Notes: a model not told the origin generated them from the sequence alone. Shown: positions 20,359 to 33,873, counted from the stretch's first letter. The stretch is DNA of 64,000 nt from Lactococcus garvieae (GCF_016027715.1 NZ_CP065691.1:1397954-1461953), one strand, 5' to 3'. Numbers and translations: made by a program.

Positions 20359-21552
20359 TTAAAGTAATTTTTTAAGTGCATCAACTTTATCAAGGTGTTC
20401 CCATGGGAGATCAATATCAGTACGCCCAAAATGACCATACGCTGCTGTTTTTCCATAGATTGGACGCAGTAGATCAAGCATTTTGATGATTCCCGCTGGA
20501 CGTAAGTCAAAGTTTTCACGAATAGCTACGAGCAGAGCATCATCCGAAACTTTACCTGTACCAAAAGTTTCAATATTAACCGAAGTTGGTGTAGCAACAC
20601 CAATTGCATATGATAATTGGACTTGAGCTTTATCTGCTAGTCCTGCAGCCACAATGTTTTTAGCAACATAGCGGGCTGCATAAGAAGCTGAACGGTCAAC
20701 CTTTGTTGCATCTTTCCCTGAAAAGGCGCCACCACCATGAGGTGCATAACCTCCATAGGTATCAACAATAATTTTACGACCGGTTAAACCAGAATCTCCT
20801 TGAGGTCCTCCAATGACAAAGCGTCCTGTTGGATTGATGAAGTATTTTGTTTCTTCATCAAGAAGATGTGCTGGAATAACTTCTTTGATAACTTTTTCGA
20901 TGACGTCTTGATGAATTTCTTCATTTGTCGCATCGGCTGCATGTTGTGTTGAAATAACAACAGTGTCCACGCGTTTGGCTTGACCTGCTTCATCATATTC
21001 AACCGTAACTTGTGACTTAGCATCTGGGCGTAAGTAAGATATTTCTCCTGATTTACGCAAATCTGCCAATTTTTTCACTAACTTGTGACTAAGTGAAATC
21101 GCAAGTGGCATATATTCTTCTGTTTCGTTTGTAGCATAACCAAACATCATCCCTTGGTCACCAGCACCGATAAGATCAAGTGGGTCAATGATTTCCCCAT
21201 CTTTACCACGAACTTCTTCGGCCTCGTTTACACCTTGAGCAATATCTGGCGATTGTTCAACAAGTGATACATGCACACCAACTGATTTATAGTCAAAGCC
21301 GTTCTCACTATCTGTATAACCAATATTTTTAATTGTCTCGCGAACCACTCCCGCAATATCAACATAAGCGGAAGTTGATATTTCACCAAATATATTTACC
21401 GTTCCCGTGTAAACTACTGTTTCACAAGCTACGTGAGCATCTGGATCTTGAGCCACAATGGCATCAAGGATTGCATCTGAAATTTGATCCGCAACCTTAT
21501 CTGGATGTCCCTCTGAGACTGATTCTGATGTGAATAGACGTTTTTCTAACAT
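20359..21552 (-). CDS. metK: S-adenosylmethionine synthetase
   Basis: A 397-residue enzyme that makes S-adenosylmethionine from methionine and ATP. The signatures [28 protein letters not shown] and GGGAFSGKD are all present, and the length is the family norm. The Shine-Dalgarno AGGGGA (21566-21561) lies 8 nt before the ATG and is part of an SMK-type riboswitch, so the product should repress its own translation. Monocistronic, divergent from the biotin ligase gene. Confidence 0.98.
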   Translation of the reverse strand: MLEKRLFTSESVSEGHPDKVADQISDAILDAIVAQDPDAHVACETVVYTGTVNIFGEISTSAYVDIAGVVRETIKNIGYTDSENGFDYKSVGVHVSLVEQSPDIAQGVNEAEEVRGKDGEIIDPLDLIGAGDQGMMFGYATNETEEYMPLAISLSHKLVKKLADLRKSGEISYLRPDAKSQVTVEYDEAGQAKRVDTVVISTQHAADATNEEIHQDVIEKVIKEVIPAHLLDEETKYFINPTGRFVIGGPQGDSGLTGRKIIVDTYGGYAPHGGGAFSGKDATKVDRSASYAARYVAKNIVAAGLADKAQVQLSYAIGVATPTSVNIETFGTGKVSDDALLVAIRENFDLRPAGIIKMLDLLRPIYGKTAAYGHFGRTDIDLPWEHLDKVDALKKLL

Positions 21553-21560
21553 TCTTTATT

Positions 21561-21648
21561 TCCCCTACTTCTTGAGTATTTTTCGGTTACAGGCTTAATG
21601 GTGGTGATTGCTCACCGGAGAGTTTCTCCCGCCATCGGAAATTGTAAC
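21561..21648 (-). promoter_or_regulatory. SMK-box (SAM-III) riboswitch of metK
   Basis: In the leader, GTTACA (21648-21643) pairs with TGTAAC (21591-21586) to close the element. A conserved-looking core with TTTCCGATGGCGG and GGTGAGC lies inside, and TTTCC can pair with the GGGGAAA of the Shine-Dalgarno. This is the SMK arrangement known for metK in Lactobacillales: S-adenosylmethionine binding hides the ribosome-binding site. Confidence 0.82.
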
Positions 21649-21655
21649 TTCTTTA

Positions 21656-21664
21656 TTTTAGCAC
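21656..21664 (-). promoter_or_regulatory. Extended -10 promoter of metK
   Basis: Minus-strand TGCTAAAAT lies just upstream of the riboswitch. Confidence 0.45.
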
Positions 21665-21678
21665 AAAATGATATTTTT

Positions 21679-21687
21679 TGATATACT
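21679..21687 (+). promoter_or_regulatory. Extended -10 promoter of the biotin ligase gene
   Basis: TGATATACT ends 8 nt before the ATG, with a weak TTAGCA -35 18 nt upstream. No Shine-Dalgarno is present, suggesting a leaderless mRNA. Confidence 0.45.
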
Positions 21688-21695
21688 TTGCCTAA

Positions 21696-22445
21696 ATGAA
21701 CAAACCTCTAGATAAAAAAATTATTTTAAGCGCTAATCCGTGGCTTCAAGATGTAAAAATTCTTGAACAATCTGTTTCGACTCAACTTGATGCAAAAGCT
21801 GATGGCCAAGCAAATACCTTATATATGTCTGAGAAGCAGACAGGTATCTATGGTCGTTTCGGACGAGAATATTTTGCAAGTCCTGAGGGAGGAATTTATA
21901 TGACACTCCTCTTAAAGCCTTTAGTATCTCTCGAAGAATTACCAAATTATACATTATTAGCAGCGGCCGCAGTAGTTTCAGCCATCGAAAACTTAACCGA
22001 TAAAAAACCGTTGATTAAGTGGGTCAATGATATCTATCTGAACAATAAAAAGATTGTCGGGATCTTAGCCGAAGCACAGCTTCAACCTGATAGAAGTATG
22101 CAAGTCGCCTTAGGCATCGGGATTAATTTTCATATTGAAGCATTTCCTGAATCTCTTGCGGATAAAGCCGGCTCTTTATTTACAGAGCAGCCTGCTCTGA
22201 CACGCTCTGAGCTGGTTGCAGAAATCTGGTCAGAATTTCAGAGACTGTCTGATCGAGATTTTTTTGACATCTACAAATCCCATTCTCTCGTTCTTGGAAA
22301 AACAGTTGAATTCGAAGAAAATAAAATTCAATATAAAGGTTTAGCAGAAGATTTGACACAAGACGGGCAACTTATTATTCAATTAGAAGATGGTCAAAAA
22401 AAAATCTTATCAAGTGGAGAAATATCACTAAAAAAATGGACGTGA
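21696..22445 (+). CDS. birA: Biotin-[acetyl-CoA carboxylase] ligase, catalytic type without DNA-binding domain
   Basis: A 249-residue biotin protein ligase that attaches biotin to the carrier domain of acetyl-CoA carboxylase. Catalytic motifs are KWVNDIYLNNKKIVGILAE and ALGIGINFH; the biotinyl-AMP loop reads TGIYGRFGREYFAS, a variant of the usual GRGRRGR form. A small C-terminal SH3-like domain ends GEISLKKW. The N-terminal winged helix of bifunctional BirA is missing, so it should not act as a repressor. A TGATATACT box 8 nt upstream and no Shine-Dalgarno suggest leaderless translation. Confidence 0.88.
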   Translation: MNKPLDKKIILSANPWLQDVKILEQSVSTQLDAKADGQANTLYMSEKQTGIYGRFGREYFASPEGGIYMTLLLKPLVSLEELPNYTLLAAAAVVSAIENLTDKKPLIKWVNDIYLNNKKIVGILAEAQLQPDRSMQVALGIGINFHIEAFPESLADKAGSLFTEQPALTRSELVAEIWSEFQRLSDRDFFDIYKSHSLVLGKTVEFEENKIQYKGLAEDLTQDGQLIIQLEDGQKKILSSGEISLKKWT

Positions 22446-22468
22446 TGGACGTCCATTTTTATTTTTTC
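22430..22468. terminator. Bidirectional terminator between birA and the pspC genes
   Basis: AAAAAATGGACG and CGTCCATTTTT arms with T-rich flanks on both strands. Confidence 0.75.
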
Positions 22469-22520
22469 ATTTATTATTTATATTATTTAGGAGTTTTAGG
22501 AAATTCGGAATTATTGTTTT

Positions 22521-22880
22521 TTAAAAGTCTGACCAATCATCTTTTTTATCATCTTCAATTGGCTCTGCTTCTTTCATCTTACGACCAGATGGGCTTGAAG
22601 AAGATTTGCCTTGCCAACGATCCGCATAACTGGACCAGTTGCCTTCGTTTTCTCGACGAGGATTTTGCCCTCCTGTATTGCCATTTGGACTGGGGATAAT
22701 CCAGCTGGCTATGAAGTAGACAGGAATAAGACTTCCCCAACTTCCGAAAGCTAAGAGCACGTATAAGATACGCACAAAGGTGATGATATCACGGCTCCAA
22801 CCAAAGTATTCACAGATACCCGCAATGGTTCCCGTCAACATACGATTGTTCGCTGATTTTGTTAATTGTTTTTGAGACAT
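22521..22880 (-). CDS. PspC-domain membrane protein, long paralogue
   Basis: A 119-residue protein with an N-terminal PspC domain (MLTGTIAGICEYFGWSRD followed by a hydrophobic segment) and a hydrophilic C-terminal tail of about 55 residues rich in Gly, Ser, Asp and Lys. PspC-type proteins take part in envelope stress responses; in L. lactis such genes belong to the CesSR cell-wall-stress regulon. Its first 65 residues are closely similar to the next upstream gene, a clear tandem duplication. AAAGGAAAG precedes the ATG. Last gene of a three-gene operon. Confidence 0.85.
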   Translation of the reverse strand: MSQKQLTKSANNRMLTGTIAGICEYFGWSRDIITFVRILYVLLAFGSWGSLIPVYFIASWIIPSPNGNTGGQNPRRENEGNWSSYADRWQGKSSSSPSGRKMKEAEPIEDDKKDDWSDF

Positions 22881-22914
22881 TTTCTTTCCTTTCTAGAAGT
22901 TGTCCTTCATATTC

Positions 22915-23112
22915 TTATGGGCTAGGAATCAAGAAGCTAGCAACGATATACACAAGTACAAGCGTCCCCAGACTTCCAAAAGCCAACAGCACATACAAAA
23001 TGCGCAATAAGGTAATTATATCACGGCTTAAGCCAAAATACTCACCTACACCAGCAATGGTTCCCGTCAGCATACGGTTGCTTGATGATTTTGTTAATTG
23101 TTTTTGAGCCAT
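22915..23112 (-). CDS. PspC-domain membrane protein, short paralogue
   Basis: A 65-residue PspC protein consisting of the domain only: MLTGTIAGVGEYFGLSRD followed by a membrane segment ending SFLIPSP. It matches the first 65 residues of the downstream paralogue at most positions but lacks the tail. GAGAGGAAAG precedes the ATG. It lies 34-35 nt from both neighbours, inside the DUF4097-PspC-PspC operon. Confidence 0.85.
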   Translation of the reverse strand: MAQKQLTKSSSNRMLTGTIAGVGEYFGLSRDIITLLRILYVLLAFGSLGTLVLVYIVASFLIPSP

Positions 23113-23147
23113 ATTCTTTCCTCTCTAAAGTCTAGGACGCGAGTTAC

Positions 23148-24236
23148 TTAATCGACATCTTTAAGCCAGATAGTACCAGATTTTGTTTCAAGTTCAAATG
23201 TTAATGTATCGGGACCAGTACGGACTACTGCAGCACCATTGCGGCTAGCCTCAAATGGATTATCCAAGTTCAAACGTGTTTTATAGCCTCCGAAAACTGT
23301 ACGGACATGTCCAACTAAGCCAAGATATTCTGGCACAGAGAGTTTCACATCTCCGTTGACATTTTTAACCATTAATTTACGTGCTGTATCTTGAGTTTGA
23401 GTCAATAGAATATTACCATTGACCAAGTTCACCTCACCATCTTCAAAAGCAGAGGTTACTCTAATATTCCCATTCACAGATGTAAGTTTAAGGCCACTTG
23501 TTAAGCCATCTAAAATCTTAATTTCACCATTTTTAATGGAAACATCAATATCTTTATTTTTTGTTTCGGTTAATTCAACTTCGCCATTGACTTGGTCAAT
23601 CTTCAAGTTATCCACAGAAATTTTTTCGACTTTAATATCCCCATGTGCAAACTTAAAATCAAAGGTTTCATAAACTTTTTCAGGTAAGTAAAGCTCAAGA
23701 TTTACTGAAGTACGTAGACTGTCTGATGTAGAAATTTCTAAAATCCCATCTGTAACTTCAAGTTTAGTTTTTTCAGAAAGATATTCCTCAATCTTTTCTT
23801 GATCTACTGCTCCATAGATTCTATACTCTGCTTTAACGTGAGCATTTTCACCAGGATAAACGGCAATTTTACCCGCTTTAATATCTAAGTTGATTGAATT
23901 AAATTCTTCATTGATATCTTTTTCCACAGTTTTAGTTGTCGATTTTACTTTAGGAAATCCTTTAGAAAAATCAATATTATCATCAATTGCTTTGGAAGCA
24001 TCTTTGAAAACGACTTTTCCTTTGGATACGAGTTGATCCATGATACCCTTGAATGAATCTACAAAGTCAACATCATGATTGACAAATCCTTCTGTATCTG
24101 TGTAATTAAATTTTTCTTTGTTTTCAGCTTGGCCTTCTTCAGCCATGGGATTGGATTTATCAAGCAATTCTAATGCTTCATCCTCCGAAATAATCCCTCG
24201 GCGCATCAAGTCCATAATTCTATCTTTTTTATTCAT
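23148..24236 (-). CDS. DUF4097-type envelope-stress protein with SHOCT-like N-terminus
   Basis: A 362-residue protein with no membrane helix that I can see. The N-terminal 30 residues (IMDLMRRGIISEDEALELLDK) resemble a short SHOCT-like module. From about residue 120 the protein is beta-rich with repeated short strands such as VNGEVELTE, VNGNIRVTS and VNGNILLTQ, the DUF4097 beta-solenoid pattern found in YvlB/LiaG-like stress proteins. GGAGG precedes the ATG. It heads an operon with two PspC proteins downstream of a CesR-like palindrome. Molecular role unknown. Confidence 0.8.
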   Translation of the reverse strand: MNKKDRIMDLMRRGIISEDEALELLDKSNPMAEEGQAENKEKFNYTDTEGFVNHDVDFVDSFKGIMDQLVSKGKVVFKDASKAIDDNIDFSKGFPKVKSTTKTVEKDINEEFNSINLDIKAGKIAVYPGENAHVKAEYRIYGAVDQEKIEEYLSEKTKLEVTDGILEISTSDSLRTSVNLELYLPEKVYETFDFKFAHGDIKVEKISVDNLKIDQVNGEVELTETKNKDIDVSIKNGEIKILDGLTSGLKLTSVNGNIRVTSAFEDGEVNLVNGNILLTQTQDTARKLMVKNVNGDVKLSVPEYLGLVGHVRTVFGGYKTRLNLDNPFEASRNGAAVVRTGPDTLTFELETKSGTIWLKDVD

Positions 24237-24317
24237 TTTTTTGTTCCTCCTGTTATAGAACTGAGGTATATGTCAACCTCTATGTTTAGATTATCTCATA
24301 TTTTGCTGTGGATAATA

Positions 24318-24333
24318 TCAGTCTTTGGACTGA
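24318..24333 (-). promoter_or_regulatory. CesR-like operator upstream of the DUF4097-PspC operon
   Basis: TCAGTCTTTGGACTGA is a palindrome that differs at one position from the CesR box of L. lactis as I recall it (TCAG-H-CT-NN-AG-D-CTGA). It lies 82-97 bp before the ATG, upstream of a TGAGATAAT box that could be the -10. Confidence 0.6.
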
Positions 24334-24358
24334 TTTTTTTTTATTATTTTTTTAGTTA

Positions 24359-24392
24359 AGAAAAAAACTGATTCTTTCGAAACAGTTTTTTA
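24359..24392 (-). terminator. Rho-independent terminator of the murein hydrolase gene
   Basis: Minus-strand AAAAACTGTTTC and GAATCAGTTTTT arms with a GAAA loop, followed by T. Confidence 0.75.
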
Positions 24393-26015
24393 CTTTTTAG
24401 GTTGAATATATGTGGATAAGCTTGCATCACTTGCTGAGATTGTACGGTAATCCACAACATTCAATCCCTTCACATTCATTTCTGATACGAGGATAGAACC
24501 ATCTTTGTTTACTTTCTCCACAAAGGCAACGTGGCCGTATTCTGCAGAGGCACCCGCTACACCTGGTGGGAAACTTACTGCATAGCCAAGCTGTGGAATA
24601 GTTGTTGTGTAATAGCCTTGAGCGGCTGCATTTGAGCCCCAAACGCCTCCATTACCCATATATTGTCCAATTTTTCCACCTAATTGAAGAATACGGTTAT
24701 ACACATACTGTGTACAGTTTCCCCAAGCATAGCTTGCAGCTCCTGGATATTGTTTACCGTTATATTTAGGGAATTTCAAGTCGCTTGGCATAGCTTCTAA
24801 TACTGGACTCGCAGGGGCAGCAAGATTTTTAAACTCTTCTGACAAATTATCGATATCATCATATTGTGTTAAATTGTATTCTTTAATAATTTGAATCAAT
24901 TTTGCTGCATATTCGGGATCTGTCGCAAAGATACCTTGTAGAGAACGTGCGGCATCTTCCACATTGTCGCTGTTCACCTTCCAACTTCCAGCATAAATTT
25001 TACTGTTCCATGTAGTACCATGCAGCATAAGATTGACATAATCCACGAGAGACTGATCATAGGTATCATATGCACGATAAGTTCCTGAAGAAATTGTTAC
25101 TGATTGGCCATTGAAGGCTCCAATAATATTAAACAAGTTATGATAGATAGAAGCAACGTTACTATGTCCATAACCAGATTCCAAAATAGCCTGAGCAATA
25201 ATCAAAGAAGCGTAGAGATTATTTTGACCTGCCAGCTGTGAAATACGTGGTGCAATACTCTTGATAAAATCTTCAAGTGTTTTATTATTGATTTTAGTCA
25301 AAGGTGGTACAGCAATTTTAGTTTTATTAAACTTCAAGTTTCCATCTGTATTGGCCTGTTTATAAGTTGTTACTGCATCTTGTACGGTATAACTTGGAGC
25401 GGTATAAACAGGTGCTGAATTATTATAATTAGGTGTTGAAGGTGCGGGAGTGCTCGGGGTTGTTGGTTTCGATGGTGAAGTTGGCTTTGGCGGTTTTGGT
25501 GTTGAAGGTTTTGGTTTTTCTGGCTTTGGTTTTTCAGGTTTTTCTGGATTTACCGGTTTTTCTGGGTCTACTGGTTTTTCTGGATCTACCGGCTTTTCTG
25601 GGTCTACTGGTGTTTCTGGATCTACCGGCTTTTCTGGGTCTACTGGTTTTTCTGGATCAACTGGTGTTTCTGGGTCTACTGGTGTTTCTGGATCAACTGG
25701 TGTTTCTGGGTCTACTGGTGTTTCTGGATCAACAGGTGTACTAACACTTCCGTCTTCACCTGTATTGAGTGATTCACCCGAATTCGTATTATTTTCTAGC
25801 TGTTCTCCAGTAGCATAATCTACATTTATTACTTCATTTGTATTAGTTTCTGTGCTTGGTGTTGTTTGGTTTTCCACACTAACTGCTAGCTGACTATCGG
25901 CATGAGCTGTAGCACCAAAAGCCGTAACACCCAAAACGGCTGCTGCGCTCAAAGTAATTTTTGGAAAAGCTTTATGCTCTTTTTTCTTCATATGTTTATA
26001 TTTAACTTTAGACAT
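24390..26015 (-). CDS. Secreted murein hydrolase with glucosaminidase and CHAP domains
   Basis: A 541-residue exported protein. A signal peptide ([18 protein letters not shown]) ends near residue 40. A linker with eleven VDPE(T/K)P-type hexads spans about residues 92-158, followed by a Pro/Lys/Ser-rich stretch. A glucosaminidase domain near 240-380 contains [13 protein letters not shown] with the catalytic Glu. A C-terminal CHAP amidase/endopeptidase domain has its Cys in [11 protein letters not shown] (near 431) and His in YGHVAFVEK (near 493). No LPXTG, so it is secreted or held by the linker. The frame opens at 26123, but GAGGAGAG before the ATG at 26015 and the signal peptide set the start. 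Probably acts in cell separation. Confidence 0.9.
   Translation of the reverse strand: MSKVKYKHMKKKEHKAFPKITLSAAAVLGVTAFGATAHADSQLAVSVENQTTPSTETNTNEVINVDYATGEQLENNTNSGESLNTGEDGSVSTPVDPETPVDPETPVDPETPVDPETPVDPEKPVDPEKPVDPETPVDPEKPVDPEKPVDPEKPVNPEKPEKPKPEKPKPSTPKPPKPTSPSKPTTPSTPAPSTPNYNNSAPVYTAPSYTVQDAVTTYKQANTDGNLKFNKTKIAVPPLTKINNKTLEDFIKSIAPRISQLAGQNNLYASLIIAQAILESGYGHSNVASIYHNLFNIIGAFNGQSVTISSGTYRAYDTYDQSLVDYVNLMLHGTTWNSKIYAGSWKVNSDNVEDAARSLQGIFATDPEYAAKLIQIIKEYNLTQYDDIDNLSEEFKNLAAPASPVLEAMPSDLKFPKYNGKQYPGAASYAWGNCTQYVYNRILQLGGKIGQYMGNGGVWGSNAAAQGYYTTTIPQLGYAVSFPPGVAGASAEYGHVAFVEKVNKDGSILVSEMNVKGLNVVDYRTISASDASLSTYIQPKK
25543..25740 (-). repeat. Eleven 18-bp tandem repeats encoding (V-D/N-P-E-T/K-P) hexads
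   Basis: In-frame 18-bp units within the murein hydrolase gene encode VDPETP or VDPEKP, the last one VNPEKP. Near-identical units make copy number likely to vary between strains. Confidence 0.9.
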
Positions 26016-26215
26016 AGACAATTTTCTCTCCTCGAAATTATAGAAAAACCATATTTTTTTATTATCTTTTTTTAATAAACCATTTCTTCCCTTCATTCTA
26101 ACAAAAATAAGTAGTTTGCTCAACCAATATAAGTCATTATTTTACATTCATTGTTTATTTTTTATATATCCCCTTTTTAGGCTTAATTTGCTATACTAAC
26201 ATCAAGGACAAAAAC

Positions 26216-26902
26216 ATGGAAAAATATGTTATTACAAGTGACAAGGTGAAGATTTACTATACTGTAGAAGGGCAAGGGCCTGCTCTTCTTCTTCTGCATG
26301 GTAATTCACAGACCCGCAATATTTTTAAGAGACTCATTAAAAGACTCAAACTACACTATACTTGCTTTGCTATTGACACACGTGGACATGGCAAAAGTAC
26401 CTTTAAAGGAAAAAAACTGAGCTTTAGCCGCTTAACTCAAGATGTCTTAGAGGTTATGGCAGCTGAAAAACTCCAGAAGGTTAATCTTCTGGGTTTTAGC
26501 GATGGAGCAAATATTGCCATGCTTCTCGCTAGTCGTTACCCTGCACGGGTGCATAGATTAATTCTCAATGCAGGGAACTCTAATTATAGTGGGCTCTACT
26601 CCTTAGTACGTCTAACAGTAAAACTTCTCAACCTTTTTTCTAGTATCACTCATAAAAATTCTCCAGCCCTAAAACTTCTTTTAGAAGATGTTCTGCAAGA
26701 TATTAAGGAACTCCGTGCCATCACAGTACCCACACTTGTAGTAAATGGTCAATTTGATGTGGTAAAAACAGCTCACGCCCAAGATATTGCAAATAACATC
26801 CCTAATAGCCAGCTACTCATTATTCCATTAGGAAGTCATCTTAGCTTTTATTTTCGTCCTAATAATTTTAGCCGAATAGTCTGTGATTTTTTAGCAGACT
26901 AA
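26216..26902 (+). CDS. Alpha/beta hydrolase
   Basis: A 228-residue alpha/beta-hydrolase-fold protein, cytoplasmic by absence of a signal. The oxyanion-side LLLHGNSQTR, the nucleophile-elbow-like LLGFSDGANIAML (Ser in GFSDG), the acid in VNGQFDVVK and the His in PLGSHLSF are in the expected order. AAGGAC precedes the ATG and a TATACT lies at about 26191. It stands alone, convergent with the beta-glucoside operon. Substrate unknown. Confidence 0.85.
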   Translation: MEKYVITSDKVKIYYTVEGQGPALLLLHGNSQTRNIFKRLIKRLKLHYTCFAIDTRGHGKSTFKGKKLSFSRLTQDVLEVMAAEKLQKVNLLGFSDGANIAMLLASRYPARVHRLILNAGNSNYSGLYSLVRLTVKLLNLFSSITHKNSPALKLLLEDVLQDIKELRAITVPTLVVNGQFDVVKTAHAQDIANNIPNSQLLIIPLGSHLSFYFRPNNFSRIVCDFLAD

Positions 26903-27058
26903 ATTTACTTCTAAATACAGCAATAGCCCCCGAGATGTGTCAATAGTATTATCAAAATAAAAATCAATTTTTTAAGATACTAAAATTTTTCTATACCTGG
27001 AATGACGTCAATGAAAAGACTTTAAGTATCATCACTGTCGTCCAGGAGAGAAAGTTTA

Positions 27059-27090
27059 ATAAAAAACCACTATATTCTAGTGGTTTTTTG
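27059..27090. terminator. Terminator of the beta-glucoside operon
   Basis: AAAAAACCACTA and TAGTGGTTTTTT arms with a 5-nt loop; symmetric, so also able to act on the plus strand. Confidence 0.85.
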
Positions 27091-27092
27091 GT

Positions 27093-31971
<4,879 letters not shown>

Positions 31972-31991
31972 ATTTGTTACCAAAGTTAAGA

Positions 31992-32831
31992 TTATTGGAC
32001 TTTCTCCAATATTCGTGCAAGATGCACGGTCATATAAATCTGTTCGCTTTCTGATACTTCGTAATCTCGTGTTTTCTTTAAAAACTCAGAAACCTTTCGT
32101 GTACCTAGAAAAGCACTGGGATACTTACGCATAATAAGGGCGAAAAGTTCCTTATCATTTTCTTCCACTCGGACACTTCCAGATAAAATCCTCTCAGTAA
32201 AGAACTTTAAGTGGGTAATAAAGCGCTGGAAGTAGATATCTTGCTCATCAAAAGTTATTTTCAGCGTGTACTTCAAAGTCGTCAGTATTTCTTCCATAAG
32301 TTTGGTCAGCTGCATCGCATACTCATGTCCAGCGCCCAAAGTACCATTGACGATATGCATTGTCAAGAAACCTGCTTCGTCCTCGGGCAGTTCAACATTG
32401 TACTGCTCTTTTACTTTTTTCAATGCTTTTAGACATATTTTGAACTCTTCTGGGAAAAAACGCTTTATATCCCAGAGCAGAAAATTTTTAACTGAGATAT
32501 TTTCTTCTGTCCTTAAAAGGGCCGCATGAAGATGATCGGCAAAAGCAACAAGAGTTGTATCTGAGATTTCTTTGTCAAACTTCGTCTTAACCTCAGCCAA
32601 GGTTAACATTGACAACTCAATAATTTTACTTGGAATCTCATTTAATATTTCAGAAAAGCTCTGAATATCCGAAGTCACTTTTAAGCCAAATACTTTTTCA
32701 ATTTTATCTACTTCAACAGCTTGACCCGTTTTCTTTGAAAATCCGATACCCAGACCCATAAGAATGATTTCTTCATTTCTGCTGTTGATTGCTATAACTA
32801 CATTATTGTTTAGGATCTTTCTGATTTCCAC
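31992..32831 (-). CDS. licT: BglG/LicT-family transcriptional antiterminator
   Basis: A 279-residue RNA-binding antiterminator controlled by PTS phosphorylation. The N-terminal CAT domain (MEIRKILNNNVVIA) binds RAT RNA; two PRD domains follow, with conserved His in FADHLHAAL and FLTMHIVNG (PRD1) and in ITHLKFF and MTVHLARI (PRD2). The start is a GTG at 32831 with GGGGTGA upstream. Its leader carries a sigA promoter, a cre, a RAT and a terminator, so it should control its own operon. Confidence 0.92.
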   Translation of the reverse strand: MEIRKILNNNVVIAINSRNEEIILMGLGIGFSKKTGQAVEVDKIEKVFGLKVTSDIQSFSEILNEIPSKIIELSMLTLAEVKTKFDKEISDTTLVAFADHLHAALLRTEENISVKNFLLWDIKRFFPEEFKICLKALKKVKEQYNVELPEDEAGFLTMHIVNGTLGAGHEYAMQLTKLMEEILTTLKYTLKITFDEQDIYFQRFITHLKFFTERILSGSVRVEENDKELFALIMRKYPSAFLGTRKVSEFLKKTRDYEVSESEQIYMTVHLARILEKVQ

Positions 32832-32850
32832 AATTCACCCCATATTCCAC

Positions 32851-32899
32851 AAAAATAGACCTTATCTCCCTATGTAAAAATAGAGTATGATAAGGTCTA
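32851..32899 (-). terminator. RAT-controlled terminator in the licT leader
   Basis: Minus-strand AGACCTTATC and GATAAGGTCT arms around a 22-nt loop, followed by ATTTTT. The 5' arm overlaps the RAT. Confidence 0.8.
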
Positions 32900-32922
32900 G
32901 CTTAACTTAATAATCACTATCC
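32894..32922 (-). promoter_or_regulatory. RAT-like antiterminator site 1, licT leader
   Basis: The 29-nt element begins GGATAGTGA and ends AAGCTAGACC, matching the ends of BglG/LicT RATs. Its 3' end overlaps the terminator stem, as in classical bgl leaders. Confidence 0.7.
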
Positions 32923-32929
32923 GTTTTTA

Positions 32930-32943
32930 TGAAACCGCTTTTA
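32930..32943 (-). promoter_or_regulatory. cre site (CcpA operator)
   Basis: TGAAACCGCTTTTA matches the cre consensus TGWAANCGNTNWCA except one base and lies just downstream of the -10, a repressing position. Confidence 0.65.
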
Positions 32944-32947
32944 TATT

Positions 32948-32976
32948 AGTATACTTTATTATTAATTTATTGTCAA
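32948..32976 (-). promoter_or_regulatory. SigA promoter of the beta-glucoside operon
   Basis: Minus-strand TTGACA (32976-32971), 17-nt spacer, TATACT (32953-32948). Confidence 0.85.
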
Positions 32977-32992
32977 GAAAAAATTTAAAAAA

Positions 32993-33023
32993 AAAACTGC
33001 TAAAATTAGCAAGTTCTTTTTTA
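32993..33023 (-). terminator. Rho-independent terminator of the DUF697-like gene
   Basis: Minus-strand AACTTGCTAA and TTAGCAGTT arms with one bulge, followed by a long T run. Confidence 0.7.
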
Positions 33024-33545
33024 TTTCTTATGCTTCATAAGATCTTTTAGAGTTCCTGTAACTAAACTTTCGATCTTTTCAGTATCTTTTGTAAAGTCAA
33101 TTCCTTTTTCTAACGAGGCTGCCGCACTCCAACCAACAGCTTCTGTAATCGCTGCAGCAATTGAAGCATTCACTACATTTCCCACACCAGGAATCAAACT
33201 AGAGAGAGACCTCCCAATGTAAGGGATAAGTGTTACCCTAATAAAATTGACTACAAATTTGTCACTGAATTTTACATCATATATTTTATAAATATTTCGC
33301 AACATCTTCAGCTGAATAGGTACCAAAATTAAGGCATCCGCGATAGGAAGCGGCAATGCACCTACTCCCGCAGCTGTAAGTGAAGCGCCATGGATAGTTC
33401 TATGTACCTTATGCGCTTTTTCCTTGCTAATGGTTTTCTCAACAGTTTCAGGTATTTTAAATTGTGAGTTGTCTGTAACTGCTCCACTCTTACGTTTTTT
33501 ATTTAACTTCAATCCTTTTGTTGAAAATTTTGCTATTTCTACCAT
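33021..33545 (-). CDS. DUF697/EcsC-like hypothetical protein
   Basis: A 174-residue protein of unknown function. A Lys-rich N-terminus is followed by two moderately hydrophobic, glycine-rich segments (TAAGVGALPLPIADALILVP and LIPGVGNVVNASIAAAITEA), the pattern of DUF697-type proteins that associate with membranes. It carries no GTPase domain, unlike some relatives. AAAGGAG sits 5 nt before the ATG at 33545, which I prefer to the ATG at 33566. It is a single-gene unit between licT and fba; TTGAGT and TTTACT 17 nt apart upstream may be its promoter. Confidence 0.7.
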   Translation of the reverse strand: MVEIAKFSTKGLKLNKKRKSGAVTDNSQFKIPETVEKTISKEKAHKVHRTIHGASLTAAGVGALPLPIADALILVPIQLKMLRNIYKIYDVKFSDKFVVNFIRVTLIPYIGRSLSSLIPGVGNVVNASIAAAITEAVGWSAAASLEKGIDFTKDTEKIESLVTGTLKDLMKHKK

Positions 33546-33566
33546 ATTTTCTCCTTTTATCCTCAT

Positions 33567-33819
33567 ATTCTCTTTTGCTATGCGCTGGAGTTAAGTAAAC
33601 TTAGACCGATTTTCATACTCAATGAGATAATATTAACTTCGGCTACCTTGACAGACCAACATTTGCTGATAAAGTATGCTGCTCTACAAGGATTTTTTAC
33701 TACTCCTTTAAGTTTACCATTTTATCTCTCCATTTTTAATCTTATTGACTTCATTTTTTCTCACTATTTCCTAAGTTCTTATTCTAAGGGCATTTAAAAT
33801 TATTATCAGTTTAGAAAAT
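33567..33819. other. Non-coding gap between the DUF697-like gene and fba
   Basis: About 250 bp of AT-rich sequence without a supported gene; contains the candidate promoter of the DUF697-like gene near 33600-33640. Confidence 0.4.
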
Positions 33820-33852
33820 AAAAAATGCCTGCCAAAAATGGCAGACATTTAT
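33820..33852 (-). terminator. Rho-independent terminator of fba
   Basis: Minus-strand AAATGTCTGCCA and TGGCAGGCATTT arms with a TTTT loop and T-rich tail. Confidence 0.85.
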
Positions 33853-33873
33853 TTAATCATGTTTTAAAAGCGA

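Noticed and set aside
24318-24340. Plus-strand rho-independent terminator (hairpin plus T run)
   Set aside because: No plus-strand gene ends here; the palindrome fits a CesR-type operator for the minus-strand operon better.
25543-25740. Possible CRISPR-like array
   Set aside because: Units are contiguous 18-bp in-frame repeats without spacers inside a coding sequence.
25450-25818. Plus-strand frame giving a collagen-like [11 protein letters not shown] repeat protein
   Set aside because: It is the antisense of the 18-bp proline-hexad repeats in the murein hydrolase gene; no ribosome-binding site, and the repeat explains the open frame.
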